From: Actinomyces naeslundii | Lineage (GTDB): Bacteria > Actinomycetota > Actinomycetes > Actinomycetales > Actinomycetaceae | Length of the DNA stretch: 64,000 nucleotides | Assembly (NCBI RefSeq): GCF_001956585.1 | Contig: NZ_MSRR01000027.1 | Coordinates: 1 to 64,000, forward strand | Reading direction: 5' to 3' | Shown: positions 44,336-60,489 of the stretch, one piece after another | How positions within the stretch are numbered: position 1 is the first letter of the stretch | Layout of the letters: every line of letters begins with the position of its first letter | The notes under the pieces: model-generated | Told to the model about the DNA's origin: nothing | The model's input: the letters and a program-made list of their open reading frames with translations, nothing else | The model's database searches: none | Translations under genes and position numbers: made by a program

Positions 44336-44977
44336 TGGAGGTTGCGATGCCACCACGGAGGGCAGAAGACAGTCCGTTCAACCGATCCAGACCAGTCCCC
44401 ATGGTGGCTCCTTGCGCCAGCCCGCGGCACAGTCGTAGGCGCGACCATTCCTTACCTCAGCGCACTCGGTCTCAAGTGGGCCGCAGCATACGTGGCACTC
44501 AATGCCACCGGAGGACTAACCGTCCCGACACCTCAGTTCCGCGAGCGGATCTCAGGAGGCTTCGCGCTCGAGGACGGCTCGAGGACGTCAAGGGTAACCT
44601 GAGGATGCTGCTGCGAAAGAAGACGGAAATAGGAAGTTCGATCTTTATCCAGGCCCAATTTATCGTGACTCCAGAGAATCGTTCCAAGGTCGAGCTCTTC
44701 GAGCCCCACTGGCTTGCAGAGCCAGGAGTCGACCAGGCCGCAATCCGCCACGAACGGGCACATGCGGGACGGACGGTCCGGCATGACCAGTATCAGAATC
44801 GGGAAGAGTTGCGGCAACCTTGCAGGTATCTGTGGGAGAGCGTTGTGATTATGCAGGACGGCACCGCGATGCCCTGCTGCAAAGATTTCGACGCGAAGGC
44901 ACCGCCGGGTAACGCTTTCGAGCAGGACATGGGTGAGATATGGGATGGGGATACAGCATATGAGGGTGTGGGAATAA
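44336..44977 (+). pseudogene. decayed radical-SAM/SPASM protein gene
   Basis: Frame 2 from about 44336 reads to GGFALED at 44575, where an 11-bp tandem duplication shifts the reading; frame 1 then continues as VKGNLRMLLRKK. The later part has the SPASM-like segment PCRYLWESVVIMQDG followed by AMPCCKDFD, with cysteine ligands of an auxiliary Fe-S cluster. The N-terminal CxxxCxxC cluster motif is missing, so the gene is also truncated at its 5' end. Near 44950 a second one- or two-base shift would restore an ending QHMRVWE whose TAA overlaps the next ATG as TAATG. In the present sequence frame 1 runs on into the HprK-like gene. The 44066-44335 gap upstream holds no recognisable gene. Confidence 0.7.
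44566..44587 (+). repeat. 11-bp tandem duplication causing a frameshift
   Basis: GCTCGAGGACG is present twice in a row (44566-44576 and 44577-44587). Removing one copy joins GGFALED directly to VKGNLRMLL in one frame, restoring a continuous radical-SAM protein. Confidence 0.85.
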
Positions 44978-46590
44978 TGGTCAGCACATTGTCGGCGGAG
45001 ATTGTGGCGCGCGTGCGGCAGGAAGTAAATACCAACGAGTACTCCAGGTGCGAAATATTCGCTTCCCCCTTTGCAAATGTTTCGGTGCAGACGCATCCTG
45101 CCCTCACACCCCTTCTGCGCTCACACCTCTATTACCCCGACACACCATCGGCAGCAGACATCTGGTCGGTAAGTGCTGTCGAGAGCGACTATCTCTGGGA
45201 TTTCACAGTCGAACAGTTAAATCCTGCGTGGACGCCTGTCTTGGATTATGGCACAGACGGTCATGTCGTCGATATCGATCAACAAGCCCGCCTCATCATG
45301 ATCCCGAGCACGAGAACCGTAATCGTCCGGGATTGTGCGGAGAAGAAGGTCTACATAGTTGGCAGAGATGTTCGAGGTCTTTTCGTAGAGCTGTATCGGG
45401 TTGTCCGGGGCGTTCACACAGCGTCGGCCATCAACAGCGGGGCGATGGCGTTCCACTCCTCGTCGGTTGTTCGTCAGGGCCGTGGGGTCTGCTTCGTAGG
45501 TGATAAGGGCGCAGGGAAGTCGACGGCGTTGCTCGCTGCTGCCACATCTCATCTCGACGGGCTGAGTATCCTTACGAACGACAGGGCGTTTCTCCATTTT
45601 GATCGTGACCTGGAGATCCTGGCGTGGCCTAGTGCTGTCAATGTGGACGCGGGAAGCCTATTGGCTCTGGGCGGTGACCGCGTTCTCAAGCCGGAGTTTC
45701 ATTACCGGTATGGCGCGATGGCCTACCTACTTCTCGATCTTCCACTGATCGAGAAGTTGTCGACGGGCGATGAAGCTTCGGCGCCCGCCAAAGTGATGTT
45801 ACTGCCGGAAGAGATGCGCCGTGCACTGGGTACCTCGTTTTCCACTGAGGGCCGCGTCGTCGCGATTATCGAGAGCAAGCTCGCACTGGACGAGCCGCAC
45901 AGCCGCTTCGAACTCGTCTTGGACGCCGATGAACGAGCGAACCTCGTCCGCCGAAATGCCTGCACCGACTGGACCAATCATCCCGACTGGCTCGGTCTCA
46001 TCACCACGTCTCCCGGGGAAGAGAGCGTCATAGGTCGGCTAGAGGAGGTGGCGGACGACGTCGCGATAGCAAGACTTCGAGTTGGGCGTGATGGAAAAGA
46101 TGTGACAAGGGGTCTCATCGCCGCTTTCACTTCCTCCAACTCCCCTATCGAGTTGGGTACGGAGATCGCCGCAGGCCCGCTTCCCACTTACCACTTCGGG
46201 GTATATGCGCGCATTGTGCGGGACGGCCGGCTGTTGTGCGTGAAAAAGACACGCGGCCCCTACACTGGTCTGCTCGACCTCCCCGGCGGGCGACCCGAAT
46301 TCGCTGAGAACTGGGAAGATGCCCTCCGACGCGAGTTGGCGGAGGAGGTGGGTGCCGAGTCCGTGTCCATCGCTAATTGCGCTCGGTTCTCGCTACATGT
46401 CGATTTTAACACCGCTGGCGAGAATATCGACTTCCACCACCATGGAGCTGTCGCAGATGTGCACCTATGGGGCGCGCTTTCTGAACACGGAATGTCGTCG
46501 TCGGACACGAATGGATGGGAGTGGTTCGATCTCGGATCAGGTGACCGATTGTGCCTCAGCCCCCTCGCGCGGTCGGTTCTAGACGGATGA
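44977..46590 (+). CDS. HPr-kinase-like P-loop protein fused to a Nudix hydrolase
   Basis: A 537-residue two-domain protein starting at the ATG at 44977. Residues 1-150 resemble the N-terminal part of HprK-related proteins in peptide-maturation clusters. The kinase-like domain has P-loop GDKGAGKS at 175-182 and LTNDRAFLHF downstream. From about residue 405 a Nudix domain follows; its box (438-460) fits GX5EX7REUXEEXGU exactly (GRPEFAE ... RELAEEVGA). HprK-like proteins accompany radical-SAM or lasso-peptide systems, and Nudix enzymes cleave nucleoside-diphosphate-linked compounds. The fusion suggests two steps on one phosphorylated or nucleotide-linked substrate. Codon use is less GC-rich than in flanking genes, suggesting transfer. 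The frame is also open upstream through the decayed radical-SAM gene. Confidence 0.75.
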   Translation: MVSTLSAEIVARVRQEVNTNEYSRCEIFASPFANVSVQTHPALTPLLRSHLYYPDTPSAADIWSVSAVESDYLWDFTVEQLNPAWTPVLDYGTDGHVVDIDQQARLIMIPSTRTVIVRDCAEKKVYIVGRDVRGLFVELYRVVRGVHTASAINSGAMAFHSSSVVRQGRGVCFVGDKGAGKSTALLAAATSHLDGLSILTNDRAFLHFDRDLEILAWPSAVNVDAGSLLALGGDRVLKPEFHYRYGAMAYLLLDLPLIEKLSTGDEASAPAKVMLLPEEMRRALGTSFSTEGRVVAIIESKLALDEPHSRFELVLDADERANLVRRNACTDWTNHPDWLGLITTSPGEESVIGRLEEVADDVAIARLRVGRDGKDVTRGLIAAFTSSNSPIELGTEIAAGPLPTYHFGVYARIVRDGRLLCVKKTRGPYTGLLDLPGGRPEFAENWEDALRRELAEEVGAESVSIANCARFSLHVDFNTAGENIDFHHHGAVADVHLWGALSEHGMSSSDTNGWEWFDLGSGDRLCLSPLARSVLDG

Positions 46591-46763
46591 GGCCGTGTGT
46601 CCGTCCTCCGATAGAACCGCGACTCGCGGACGACTCGGAACTCCAGGAGCTCCGTCCTGCGACGTCGACAGCCCACCACGCCATCCACCTCGGCAACTAC
46701 GCCCAACTTTTCTTCGCCAAGTCGGACGACATGAAAGCGATCATCCTGACTGAAAGGCGATAA
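46587..46763 (+). CDS. small ORF of 58 residues coupled to the HprK-Nudix gene, unknown function
   Basis: The ATG at 46587 overlaps the preceding stop (ATGA), which implies translational coupling. The product begins MRPCVRPPIEPRLADD and ends KSDDMKAIILTERR. I do not recognise it. It could be a separate small protein, a precursor-like peptide, or the first part of a gene now split from the fragment at 46754-47035. Confidence 0.4.
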   Translation: MRPCVRPPIEPRLADDSELQELRPATSTAHHAIHLGNYAQLFFAKSDDMKAIILTERR

Positions 46764-47035
46764 CCCTCGCCAATGATGATGAGCGGTCTTTACTAGCCGA
46801 ATGTCACTTCAACCTGTTTGCCCATTCACCCGAGCACCACAAGGAGTCCGGAAGGGCGCTCGAGAAACTTCTGGCAGACGGTGTGATGGCAGGTGGCTGG
46901 TCATTCGAGATGAACCTGGAGCGGCTCCGGAGCGAGGAGGACCCTCGGACGGATCTGCTCGAGGCGGTGGCTCAGGCACTTGAAGACGGCGACACATCCC
47001 GGCTCGACGCCTTCGAGGAGTGGCGCGACATGTAG
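46754..47035 (+). pseudogene. C-terminal gene fragment, unknown family
   Basis: Frame 2 is open for 93 codons from a stop at 46751-46753 to the TAG at 47033-47035. It has no start codon in its first half; the first in-frame ATG comes after about 40 codons. The product is acidic (ANDDERSLLAECHFNLF, ending DAFEEWRDM). Just upstream, MKAIILT and KAITLAN are encoded by a roughly 20-bp imperfect repeat in different frames, so a small duplication may have split one gene. Confidence 0.4.
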
Positions 47036-47237
47036 GTCACCGTCGTCGGGCCGTTCGACCCAGGGCCGCGAGCGCGTCACAGCCGGGACACGCATGTGTC
47101 CTTGGTCCCGCATTTGCTCGCCTGAGACGCCTTTCACCTCCTAGGATGTCCTACGGACACCGCCGTTCCTCCCCGGGTCCCGCCGAGGTTCCCAGCGCCG
47201 GGACGGCAGACTGACGAGTTCACCGAGGAGACCCGAC

Positions 47238-51086
<3,849 letters not shown>

Positions 51087-51218
51087 GAAAGGGCTGATTG
51101 TTCCCGACTCATTGCAGGCCAAAGCCTCCGAAATGCCGTCAGCCTCCCGCGCAAGACCGCAAGGTCACGATAATGTCAAGACAGCATGAGGGATCGTGAG
51201 TCATGAGGAGGCGCTGCC

Positions 51219-51812
51219 ATGCGTGAGACGAGGCTGAGCTTCATTGGCGACGAGCTGGTGGCCGGTCATGGTGACGGACGCGCTCTGGGCTGGACGGGCC
51301 GGGTCATGGCCCGTACGCCACGGGACGCCGACATCCTGTGGACCTCGCTGGCGGTGCCCGGTGAGACGACCGCGCAGATGTCCGACCGCTGGGGGCCCGA
51401 GGTGGCCCGCCGCTCCACGCACACCGGTATCAACCGGCTCGTGGTGGGGCTGGGCGTGGCCGACGTGCTCGCCGGCATTTCCTATGCCCGCTCCCGCCTG
51501 GCCCTGGCCAACATCCTCGACACGGCCGCCTCCGACCACCGCGAGTGCTTCGTCGTCGGGCCCCCGCCTCTGCCCGAGGCCGATCCCGACGCCACCGCTC
51601 AGCTCTCCCAGGCCGCCGAGGAGGTGTGCCTGCGCCGCAACGTGCCCTACGTGGACGCCTTCGAGCCGCTGCGCAACCACGAGCAGTGGACGGCTGACGT
51701 CGCCGCCGCCGGCGGCACGCACCCGGGCCAGGCCGGCTACGGTCTGCTGGCCTGGCTGGTACTGCACCGCGGCTGGTACGAGTGGCTCGGCGTCGAGCGC
51801 CCCGAGTCCTGA
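51219..51812 (+). CDS. SGNH/GDSL-fold protein lacking the catalytic serine
   Basis: A 197-residue single-domain SGNH-fold protein. Block I reads FIGDELVAG, so the usual GDS serine is Glu12. Block V reads GGTHPGQ, so the usual Asp of DxxH is Gly while His remains. Canonical SGNH esterases need Ser-His-Asp, so this protein is probably a non-hydrolytic pseudoenzyme or uses other chemistry. The ATG at 51219 follows GAGGAGGC. It has no signal peptide and no obvious partner gene. Confidence 0.78.
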   Translation: MRETRLSFIGDELVAGHGDGRALGWTGRVMARTPRDADILWTSLAVPGETTAQMSDRWGPEVARRSTHTGINRLVVGLGVADVLAGISYARSRLALANILDTAASDHRECFVVGPPPLPEADPDATAQLSQAAEEVCLRRNVPYVDAFEPLRNHEQWTADVAAAGGTHPGQAGYGLLAWLVLHRGWYEWLGVERPES

Positions 51813-51830
51813 GGCCTCGATACCCGCCGC

Positions 51831-52565
51831 TCAGGCAGGCGCTGGGGAGCCTTCGTCAGACGACGACTCGGAGGCGGCGAAGATGTCGCCGCTGATCCCC
51901 ACCAGGCGGTTGGAGACGTGGTTGTTGAAGAAACCGACGATAGGGCCGATGAAGAAGCCCATGATGACCGTGCCCAGGGCGACGATGCCCAGTGAGAGGT
52001 CGAACCTGATCAGGAGCAGGGCCAGGAAGATCGTGATGATGTCCTGGACCAGCCGGTAGGCGCGGTAGCGGTAGCGCGGGAAGTGCCGCCTGAGCGAGGG
52101 AGCGATCCCGTCATAGGGGCACTGGCCCAGGTCGCAGGTGATGTACATGGAGACTCCCAGGCAGAACAGCGGCAGCCCGATCGCCAGGTGGAGGAGCATA
52201 CTGCCGACGGAGTACTCGACGTGGAAGAAGCTGCGGTAGATCGGGCGGAAGTAGTCCACGAGGACGCCCACGACGGTGAAGTTGATGACCGTCCCCAGAC
52301 CGAAGATGGACCGGTCGAAGGGGAAGACGAGGATCAGCATGATGATGTTAACGATCGGGACGATCGCCGCGAAGGAGATCCCGGAGACGTGGGAGATGCC
52401 CTGCAGGAAGGCGGTGAACGGGTCGACGCCGCTCTTGCCCTCCAGGCAGATCGCGATCCCGACCGCCGTGATCACCTCCCCCAGGAAGCACACGAGGATG
52501 CGCCGCAGGAGCGAGTTGTCAGAGAGTGTCCACTGGTCTGGTGCTGTCAGGTTCCTCAGGTTCAT
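51831..52565 (-). CDS. YczE/YyaS/YitT-family membrane protein
   Basis: A 244-residue integral membrane protein with five to six helices, including a GVDPFTAFLQGISHVSG loop and TCDLGQCPYDGIAPSL. These features are typical of the YczE/YyaS group, whose biochemical role is not established. The ATG at 52565 is chosen over the 52610 start, as the extra residues are not membrane-like. Confidence 0.75.
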   Translation of the reverse strand: MNLRNLTAPDQWTLSDNSLLRRILVCFLGEVITAVGIAICLEGKSGVDPFTAFLQGISHVSGISFAAIVPIVNIIMLILVFPFDRSIFGLGTVINFTVVGVLVDYFRPIYRSFFHVEYSVGSMLLHLAIGLPLFCLGVSMYITCDLGQCPYDGIAPSLRRHFPRYRYRAYRLVQDIITIFLALLLIRFDLSLGIVALGTVIMGFFIGPIVGFFNNHVSNRLVGISGDIFAASESSSDEGSPAPA

Positions 52566-52781
52566 GTCACACCGCCGTCGTTGGGGAGGAGCCGGCAAGG
52601 CCATACCCACGAGACACCACCGGGTTCCTCGGTGAGAGGTTGGACAGTGCCCCTCACCACGAATCAGGCCGTGTCCCGCGGCTCACACCTCAGCGTCTCA
52701 TCACCGTCAAGGCCGTAGGACCCAAACTGCGAGCGCGAACCGGCGCCTGACCAGGGCGGTTGCGGGACGGCTAAAGGACGG

Positions 52782-52816
52782 CGTCGGCCGGTCACCGCGG
52801 TGGTGACCGGCCGACG
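52782..52816 (-). terminator. perfect 15-bp hairpin after the bL37 gene
   Basis: CGTCGGCCGGTCACC pairs with GGTGACCGGCCGACG around a 5-base loop. It lies about 45 bases past the small ribosomal protein gene and faces no gene on the plus strand. Confidence 0.65.
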
Positions 52817-52858
52817 TCTGTTATGTCTCAGGGCGTTGCGCTCGGCGCGCTCCCCGGC

Positions 52859-52933
52859 TCAGGCGTTGGGACGCTTGCCGTGGTTGGCGCTGGACTTGGC
52901 GCGTGCACGACGCTTACGACCGCGCTTGCTCAT
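52859..52933 (-). CDS. 24-residue actinobacterial ribosomal protein bL37
   Basis: MSKRGRKRRARAKSSANHG followed by KRPNA is a very basic 24-residue protein matching the actinobacterial-specific bL37 first seen in mycobacterial ribosome structures. The ATG at 52933 follows a strong GAGGAGGC site. It lies near rsrA/sigH. Confidence 0.8.
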   Translation of the reverse strand: MSKRGRKRRARAKSSANHGKRPNA

Positions 52934-53113
52934 CACTGCCTCCTCGTGTCTGGACTCGCCCCACGAGGGGGCACGGAACGCCGCTGATTCTCGCACAAGG
53001 CGACGCGACCCGGCCAGTCTCGCACCGCCGACCAGCCGGTGAAGGCGACCACATGTCACGGCGGGCGAGGACGCGGCCGCGGGCCAGCGGCCTCAACCTG
53101 ACCGGGCGCCTCC

Positions 53114-53547
53114 TCAGTCGCGCTCGAAGTGGACGGTCCGGGAGGACTCGACCCGGGACTCCACGATGCGCACGACCCGCCCGGAGGCGGAGGCCTGAGT
53201 CTGGGTCGTGGTCGACGTCGTCGTCACGCTCACCGCGGTGGCACGCAGGGTCGACAGGCGCCCCAGGACCCGGGCACGCAGCTCGGGAGGGGCCTGCTCG
53301 GCGCACCGCGAGCGCAGGATCTCACGCAGGTGGGTCTCGGCGTCGGCGATGCGCGAGCAGTGCGGGCAGGTGGCGACGTGCTGGGCGAGGCGCTCGGTGA
53401 GGTCGGCCGTGCACTCCCGGTCGAGGAATGCCTCCAGGTGGGCGCGGGCCTCGGCGCAGGAGCAGTCCTGGGAGCCGGCTGCCGTCTTGGGATCCTCGGC
53501 GGATTCGGCGCTGTTCTCACCGTTCGTTCCCGGTTCCATACGGTCTC

Positions 53548-53551
<4 letters not shown>
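53114..53551 (-). CDS. zinc-containing anti-sigma factor, RsrA/RshA type
   Basis: A 145-residue ZAS-family anti-sigma protein. The redox motif HxxxCxxC is present as HVATCPHC, with an additional upstream CSCAEAR segment. It would bind SigH in the reduced state and release it on disulfide stress. It overlaps sigH by 4 bp (ATGA), the usual arrangement. The C-terminal tail is Thr/Ser-rich and variable. Confidence 0.88.
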
Positions 53552-54216
<665 letters not shown>

Positions 54217-54587
54217 CGCCCACGAGCCTAGCCCGATCCGGGCCTCCCGGACGTCATCAGCGCCAGGGGGACCGGTCATTGTGGCGGGTCGGTCCGACGA
54301 GCCGCCGGGGAACCGGGTCGGTCCTGGGCCACTGGTGCCGGCGCGCCCGCCAGGACCATCCAGCCGGTCGAGTCGACGCCGCGGGCCGCTCGCGGACGGG
54401 ATCCTCGGCGCGCTCCGGCGTCGGGAGGGCCGGCTCGACGTCGGCACGATCGGCTGCTGAGTGCTCATGTCCTGACCAACAGGACGGTGCCCCGGATTCA
54501 TTCCCCGTCCGCGCTCAGCGAGGCGCGTGCCACGTTCTTGCGGCGAAGTCGCTGGCCCGAGCCGCTCCGGTAGGCCAGGATGGGGGC

Positions 54588-55088
54588 ATGAACATTCTGC
54601 GCTCCTTCGCCCGCCCGATGCTCGCTGCGCCCTTCATCGTCGACGGGCTCGATGCCCTCGCGCGCCCGTCACGCCACGTGGAGAAGTTCGAGAAGGTCGC
54701 CCCCACCCTGGAACGCGCCGGGCTGCCTCCGGTGCTGACCTCCGACGCCCGGATGCTCACTCGCGCCTCGGGCGCCGTGAGCCTCGTGGCCGGGCTGGGT
54801 CTGGCCGCCGGCCGGGCGCCCCGCACGAACGCCACGATCCTGGCCGCCCTCAACATCCCCCTGACCGTGGTCAACAACCCCGTCTGGGCGGTCAAGGGGA
54901 CGACGGCTCGCAAGGAGGCCCTCTCCGGCCTGCTGCGCGGGGCCGCGCTGGGCGCCGGGCTCGTCCTGGCCGCCGTCGACCGCCAGGGCAGGCCGTCCCT
55001 GGCCTGGCAGCTGCGCAACTCCCGTCAGCAGCGCGAGGCGATCGAGGCCGCCCAGGAGGCCGTCCGCCAGCGCTACGTGACCGCCTGA
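54588..55088 (+). CDS. DoxX-family membrane protein
   Basis: A 166-residue protein of DoxX type. The N-terminus [21 protein letters not shown] is the first helix and DoxX signature, followed by a [18 protein letters not shown] helix and a long basic C-terminal tail. Relatives sit in redox or thiosulfate-oxidising complexes, but the role here is unknown. The ATG at 54588 follows AGGATGG. Confidence 0.78.
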   Translation: MNILRSFARPMLAAPFIVDGLDALARPSRHVEKFEKVAPTLERAGLPPVLTSDARMLTRASGAVSLVAGLGLAAGRAPRTNATILAALNIPLTVVNNPVWAVKGTTARKEALSGLLRGAALGAGLVLAAVDRQGRPSLAWQLRNSRQQREAIEAAQEAVRQRYVTA

Positions 55089-55232
55089 GACACGCCGCCG
55101 GGGTCAGCCGGTTCGCACCCCGCCCCCGTCATCGCCGTCACCTGGACGTCACAGGTGACGGTTAGCCTCACCTCGTCCACTCCACCCCACCTCACCACGC
55201 GCAGACACGTCATCGACACGCAGGGAGCACCT

Positions 55233-57505
<2,273 letters not shown>

Positions 57506-57509
<4 letters not shown>

Positions 57510-58960
57510 CCGACAGCCCCAGCGCCTCGGGCGCATCCGCCACGGCGGCTGCATCAGCGGACTCATACGAGCCGTGGCGGGCGCCGGTGGCGGCGGGGGC
57601 GCTGGACGCCGTCGTGGAGCTGCCGGGGTCGAAGTCGCTGAGCGCGCGGGCTCTGCTGCTGGCCGCCGTCGCCGACGCGCCGACGACGCTCAGCGGGCTC
57701 CTGCGCTCTCGCGACACCGAGCTCATGCTCGCCGCCCTCACGGCGCTCGGGGCCCGCTTCGAGGACCTCAACGACTCCGGCACGCGGTTGCGCGTCACGC
57801 CGGCTCCCCTGCCACTGCACGTGCAGGCAGCTCCCGACGGCGTCGGCCGTATCGACGTCGGCCTGGCCGGGACCGTCATGCGCTTCGTGCCCGCACTGGC
57901 CGCGCTGGCCGATGCCCCGGTCGTCTTCGACGGGGACGAGGCCGCCCGGCGCCGCCCCATGGCGCCGCTGCTCGACGCGCTGGCAGCCCTGGGCGCGGAG
58001 GTGACCCACCTCGGTGAGCCCGGCTTCCTGCCTGTACGCATCGGCCCCGGCGACGGCGCACTCCTGAAGGCCCAGAACGCCCGCGTGGCGGTCGACGGTT
58101 CGGCCTCCTCCCAGTTCGTCTCGGCCCTCCTGCTCCTGGGCGCCCTCCTGCCCGGCGGCCTGGAGCTCACCCCCACCGGGCCAGTGCCCTCGTTGACGCA
58201 TGTGGCCATGACGGTGGCGACGCTGCGCGAGCGGGGCATCGCCGTCGACGAGCCCTCCCCCGGGGCCGGCGACGGCGAACGCACCTGGCGGGTCCGCCCC
58301 GGCAGCCCCCGCGGCGGGCAGGTGGCGATCGAGCCAGACCTGTCCAACGCCGGCCCCTTCCTCGCAGCGGCCCTCGTGGCCGGCGGCCGGGTGAGCGTCC
58401 CCCACTGGCCGGCGGCCACGACCCAGGCCGGTGACGCCTGGCGAGAGCTCCTACCCCGCCTGGGCGGCGAGGTGACGCTCTCGGGTGACCTGCTCACCGC
58501 CCGCGGCACCGGGCGGCTCAGCGGGATCGAGGCGGACCTGTCCGACGTCGGCGAGCTCGTCCCCACGGTGGCGGCCCTGGCCACCCTCGCTGGGGCGCAG
58601 GGCCACGCCAGCGCCCTCACCGGCATCGCGCACCTGCGCGGGCACGAGACCGACCGCCTGGCGGCCCTGGCCACCGAGATCCGTCTCCTGGGCGGGGACG
58701 CTGAGGAGACCACTGACGGGCTCATCATCCGCCCCGCCCCGCTGCACGGCGCCGCTTTGCACTCCTACGCCGACCACCGGATGGCCACCTTCGCCGCCAT
58801 CATCGGTCTGGGCGTGGACGGGGTTCGCCTCGACGACGTCGAGTGCACCTCCAAGACGCTGCCCGACTTCGTGGGCCTGTGGGCCGCCATGCTCGCCACC
58901 GTGGGCAGGAAGCTCAGCGCTGTGCCTGGCAGTCCGGGATTCCCGGGAGCCGGTGACTGA
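57506..58960 (+). CDS. aroA: 3-phosphoshikimate 1-carboxyvinyltransferase (EPSP synthase)
   Basis: The sixth step of the shikimate pathway. The 484-residue protein has a variable N-terminus of about 30 residues, then [20 protein letters not shown] (substrate binding), [15 protein letters not shown] and [14 protein letters not shown] (catalytic DHRMA). A GTG start overlaps the icd stop (GTGA), and its stop overlaps the rsgA ATG (TGATG), so aroA and rsgA are coupled. Confidence 0.95.
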
Positions 58961-60066
58961 TGGCCCGACGCGATATCGGCACCGACGACCCCCGGGTGCG
59001 GGTCCGCCCCGGCCGGGGCTCGCGCCCCCGCACCAAGCAGCGCCCCAGCCACTCCGATGCGGTCCTGGGCATGGTCACCCGCATCGACCGCGGCCACTAC
59101 CGCATCCGCCTCGACGATCCCGGACTCACCGAGGACTCCAGCGGCGACATCACCGCCATGAAGGCCCGCGAGCTCGGTCGGGGCAAGGTCGTCGTCGGCG
59201 ACCGGGTCGCCGTCGTCGGGGACACGAGCGGACGCACCGGGACCCTGGCCCGCATGGTGCGCATCGAGGAGCGCGCCACCCTGCTGCGCCGCAGCGCCGA
59301 GGACGGCGACGCCGCCGGCACCGAGCGGGCGATCGTCGCCAACGCGCGCCAGCTCGTCATCGTCACCGCCGTGGCCGACCCCGAGCCGCGCCCACGGATG
59401 ATCGACCGCTACCTCGTGGCCGCCTACGACGCCGGCATGGAGCCGCTCATCGTGCTGACCAAGACCGACCTGGCCGACGCCGCCCCCCTGACGGACCTCT
59501 ACGGCCCCCTGGGCGTGCGCTGCCTGGCCACGCGAGTACACCCCGGCACCTCAGAGCGCGGGGCCGATCCCACCGAGACCGGCGGGCCACAGGAGCAGGC
59601 CGACGACGACGGCGTCGAGGCGGTCCGCCGGGCGCTCAGCGGCACCGTCTCAGTCCTCGTGGGTCACTCCGGGGTCGGCAAGTCCACGCTCATCAACGCG
59701 ATCGTTCCCGGCGCCGACCGCGCCACCGGCCACGTCAACGAGGTCACCGGCCGCGGCCGCCACACCTCCACCAGCCTCCAGGCCCTTGCCCTTCCCGGCG
59801 ACGGCTGGGTCATCGACACCCCCGGAGTGCGCTCCTTCGGGGTCTCCCACGTGGGCAGCGCCGACGTCCTGCGTGGCTTCCCGGACCTGGACTCCGTGGC
59901 CGAGGACTGCCCTCGCGGGTGCACCCACGAGGACGGCGTCGTCGACTGCGCCCTGGACGAGTGGGTGAGCGATCCGGCCGCGCCCGAGGGGCGCCGGGCC
60001 CGCGTGGAGTCCTTCCGCCGGTTGCTGGCCCCGTCGCTGGAGGCCGAGGATCCCACCAAGCCCTGA
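58960..60066 (+). CDS. rsgA: ribosome small subunit-dependent GTPase A
   Basis: A late 30S assembly GTPase. The 368-residue protein shows the circularly permuted G-motif order: G4 LTKTD before G1 GHSGVGKST and G3 DTPGV. An N-terminal OB-fold precedes the GTPase domain, and the C-terminus has the zinc region CPRGCTHEDG and VVDC. It is translationally coupled to aroA; the aroA-rsgA order recurs in actinobacteria. Confidence 0.93.
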   Translation: MARRDIGTDDPRVRVRPGRGSRPRTKQRPSHSDAVLGMVTRIDRGHYRIRLDDPGLTEDSSGDITAMKARELGRGKVVVGDRVAVVGDTSGRTGTLARMVRIEERATLLRRSAEDGDAAGTERAIVANARQLVIVTAVADPEPRPRMIDRYLVAAYDAGMEPLIVLTKTDLADAAPLTDLYGPLGVRCLATRVHPGTSERGADPTETGGPQEQADDDGVEAVRRALSGTVSVLVGHSGVGKSTLINAIVPGADRATGHVNEVTGRGRHTSTSLQALALPGDGWVIDTPGVRSFGVSHVGSADVLRGFPDLDSVAEDCPRGCTHEDGVVDCALDEWVSDPAAPEGRRARVESFRRLLAPSLEAEDPTKP

Positions 60067-60422
60067 ACAACATCCCACGGCGAGCCCCTGCCGCCCGTGG
60101 GCGCCTGGCGGCGGGACGGAGACCCGCCTGAGCCCGCCTCCGTCGGCGGGTTGTCCCGGGACGACACCGACCGCCTGCCGGACTCGACCCGGTCCTTCCA
60201 GGGGACGCCGAGGGGCGGTCGCCCAGCGGGAGGCCACGACGCGCCGGGCGACGTCCTTCCATGAGCATCACGGTTTCGTTGATAGCGCGATCCTTAACTC
60301 TGAGGACCGTTTGCCCGACTACTGGGCGACGACCCACCCAAAACGGCGCCAGTACTGAGTTTTTTCACGTTTCAACGGAACCCTTATTGGACACCATGTG
60401 CTAAAACTCACATCACATAGCC

Positions 60423-60483
60423 GTTGCAGGTTTCAACTACAAGCCGATTTTGACGGTTCCCACAAGCGAAAGCGCGTTAGTCT
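60423..60483 (+). promoter_or_regulatory. candidate control region of the HTH regulator
   Basis: A TAGTCT -10-like box (60478-60483) lies six bases before the ATG at 60490, implying a leaderless message. Upstream, GTTG-N7-CAAC (60423-60437) is an inverted repeat, and GTTTCAAC also occurs near 60368. The gap 60067-60489 is AT-rich from 60340 on and has no other gene. Confidence 0.4.
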
Positions 60484-60489
60484 CATGAC

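Noticed and set aside
42743-44602. 619-codon plus-strand ORF over the CorC gene
   Set aside because: Most of it is antisense to the CNNM/CorC gene. Only its last part (from about 44336) is meaningful, as the 5' remnant of the radical-SAM gene.
44335-46590. Single 751-codon radical-SAM/HprK/Nudix fusion
   Set aside because: The first roughly 80 codons have no protein character, and the frame is produced by the 11-bp duplication. The HprK-like protein has its own ATG at 44977.
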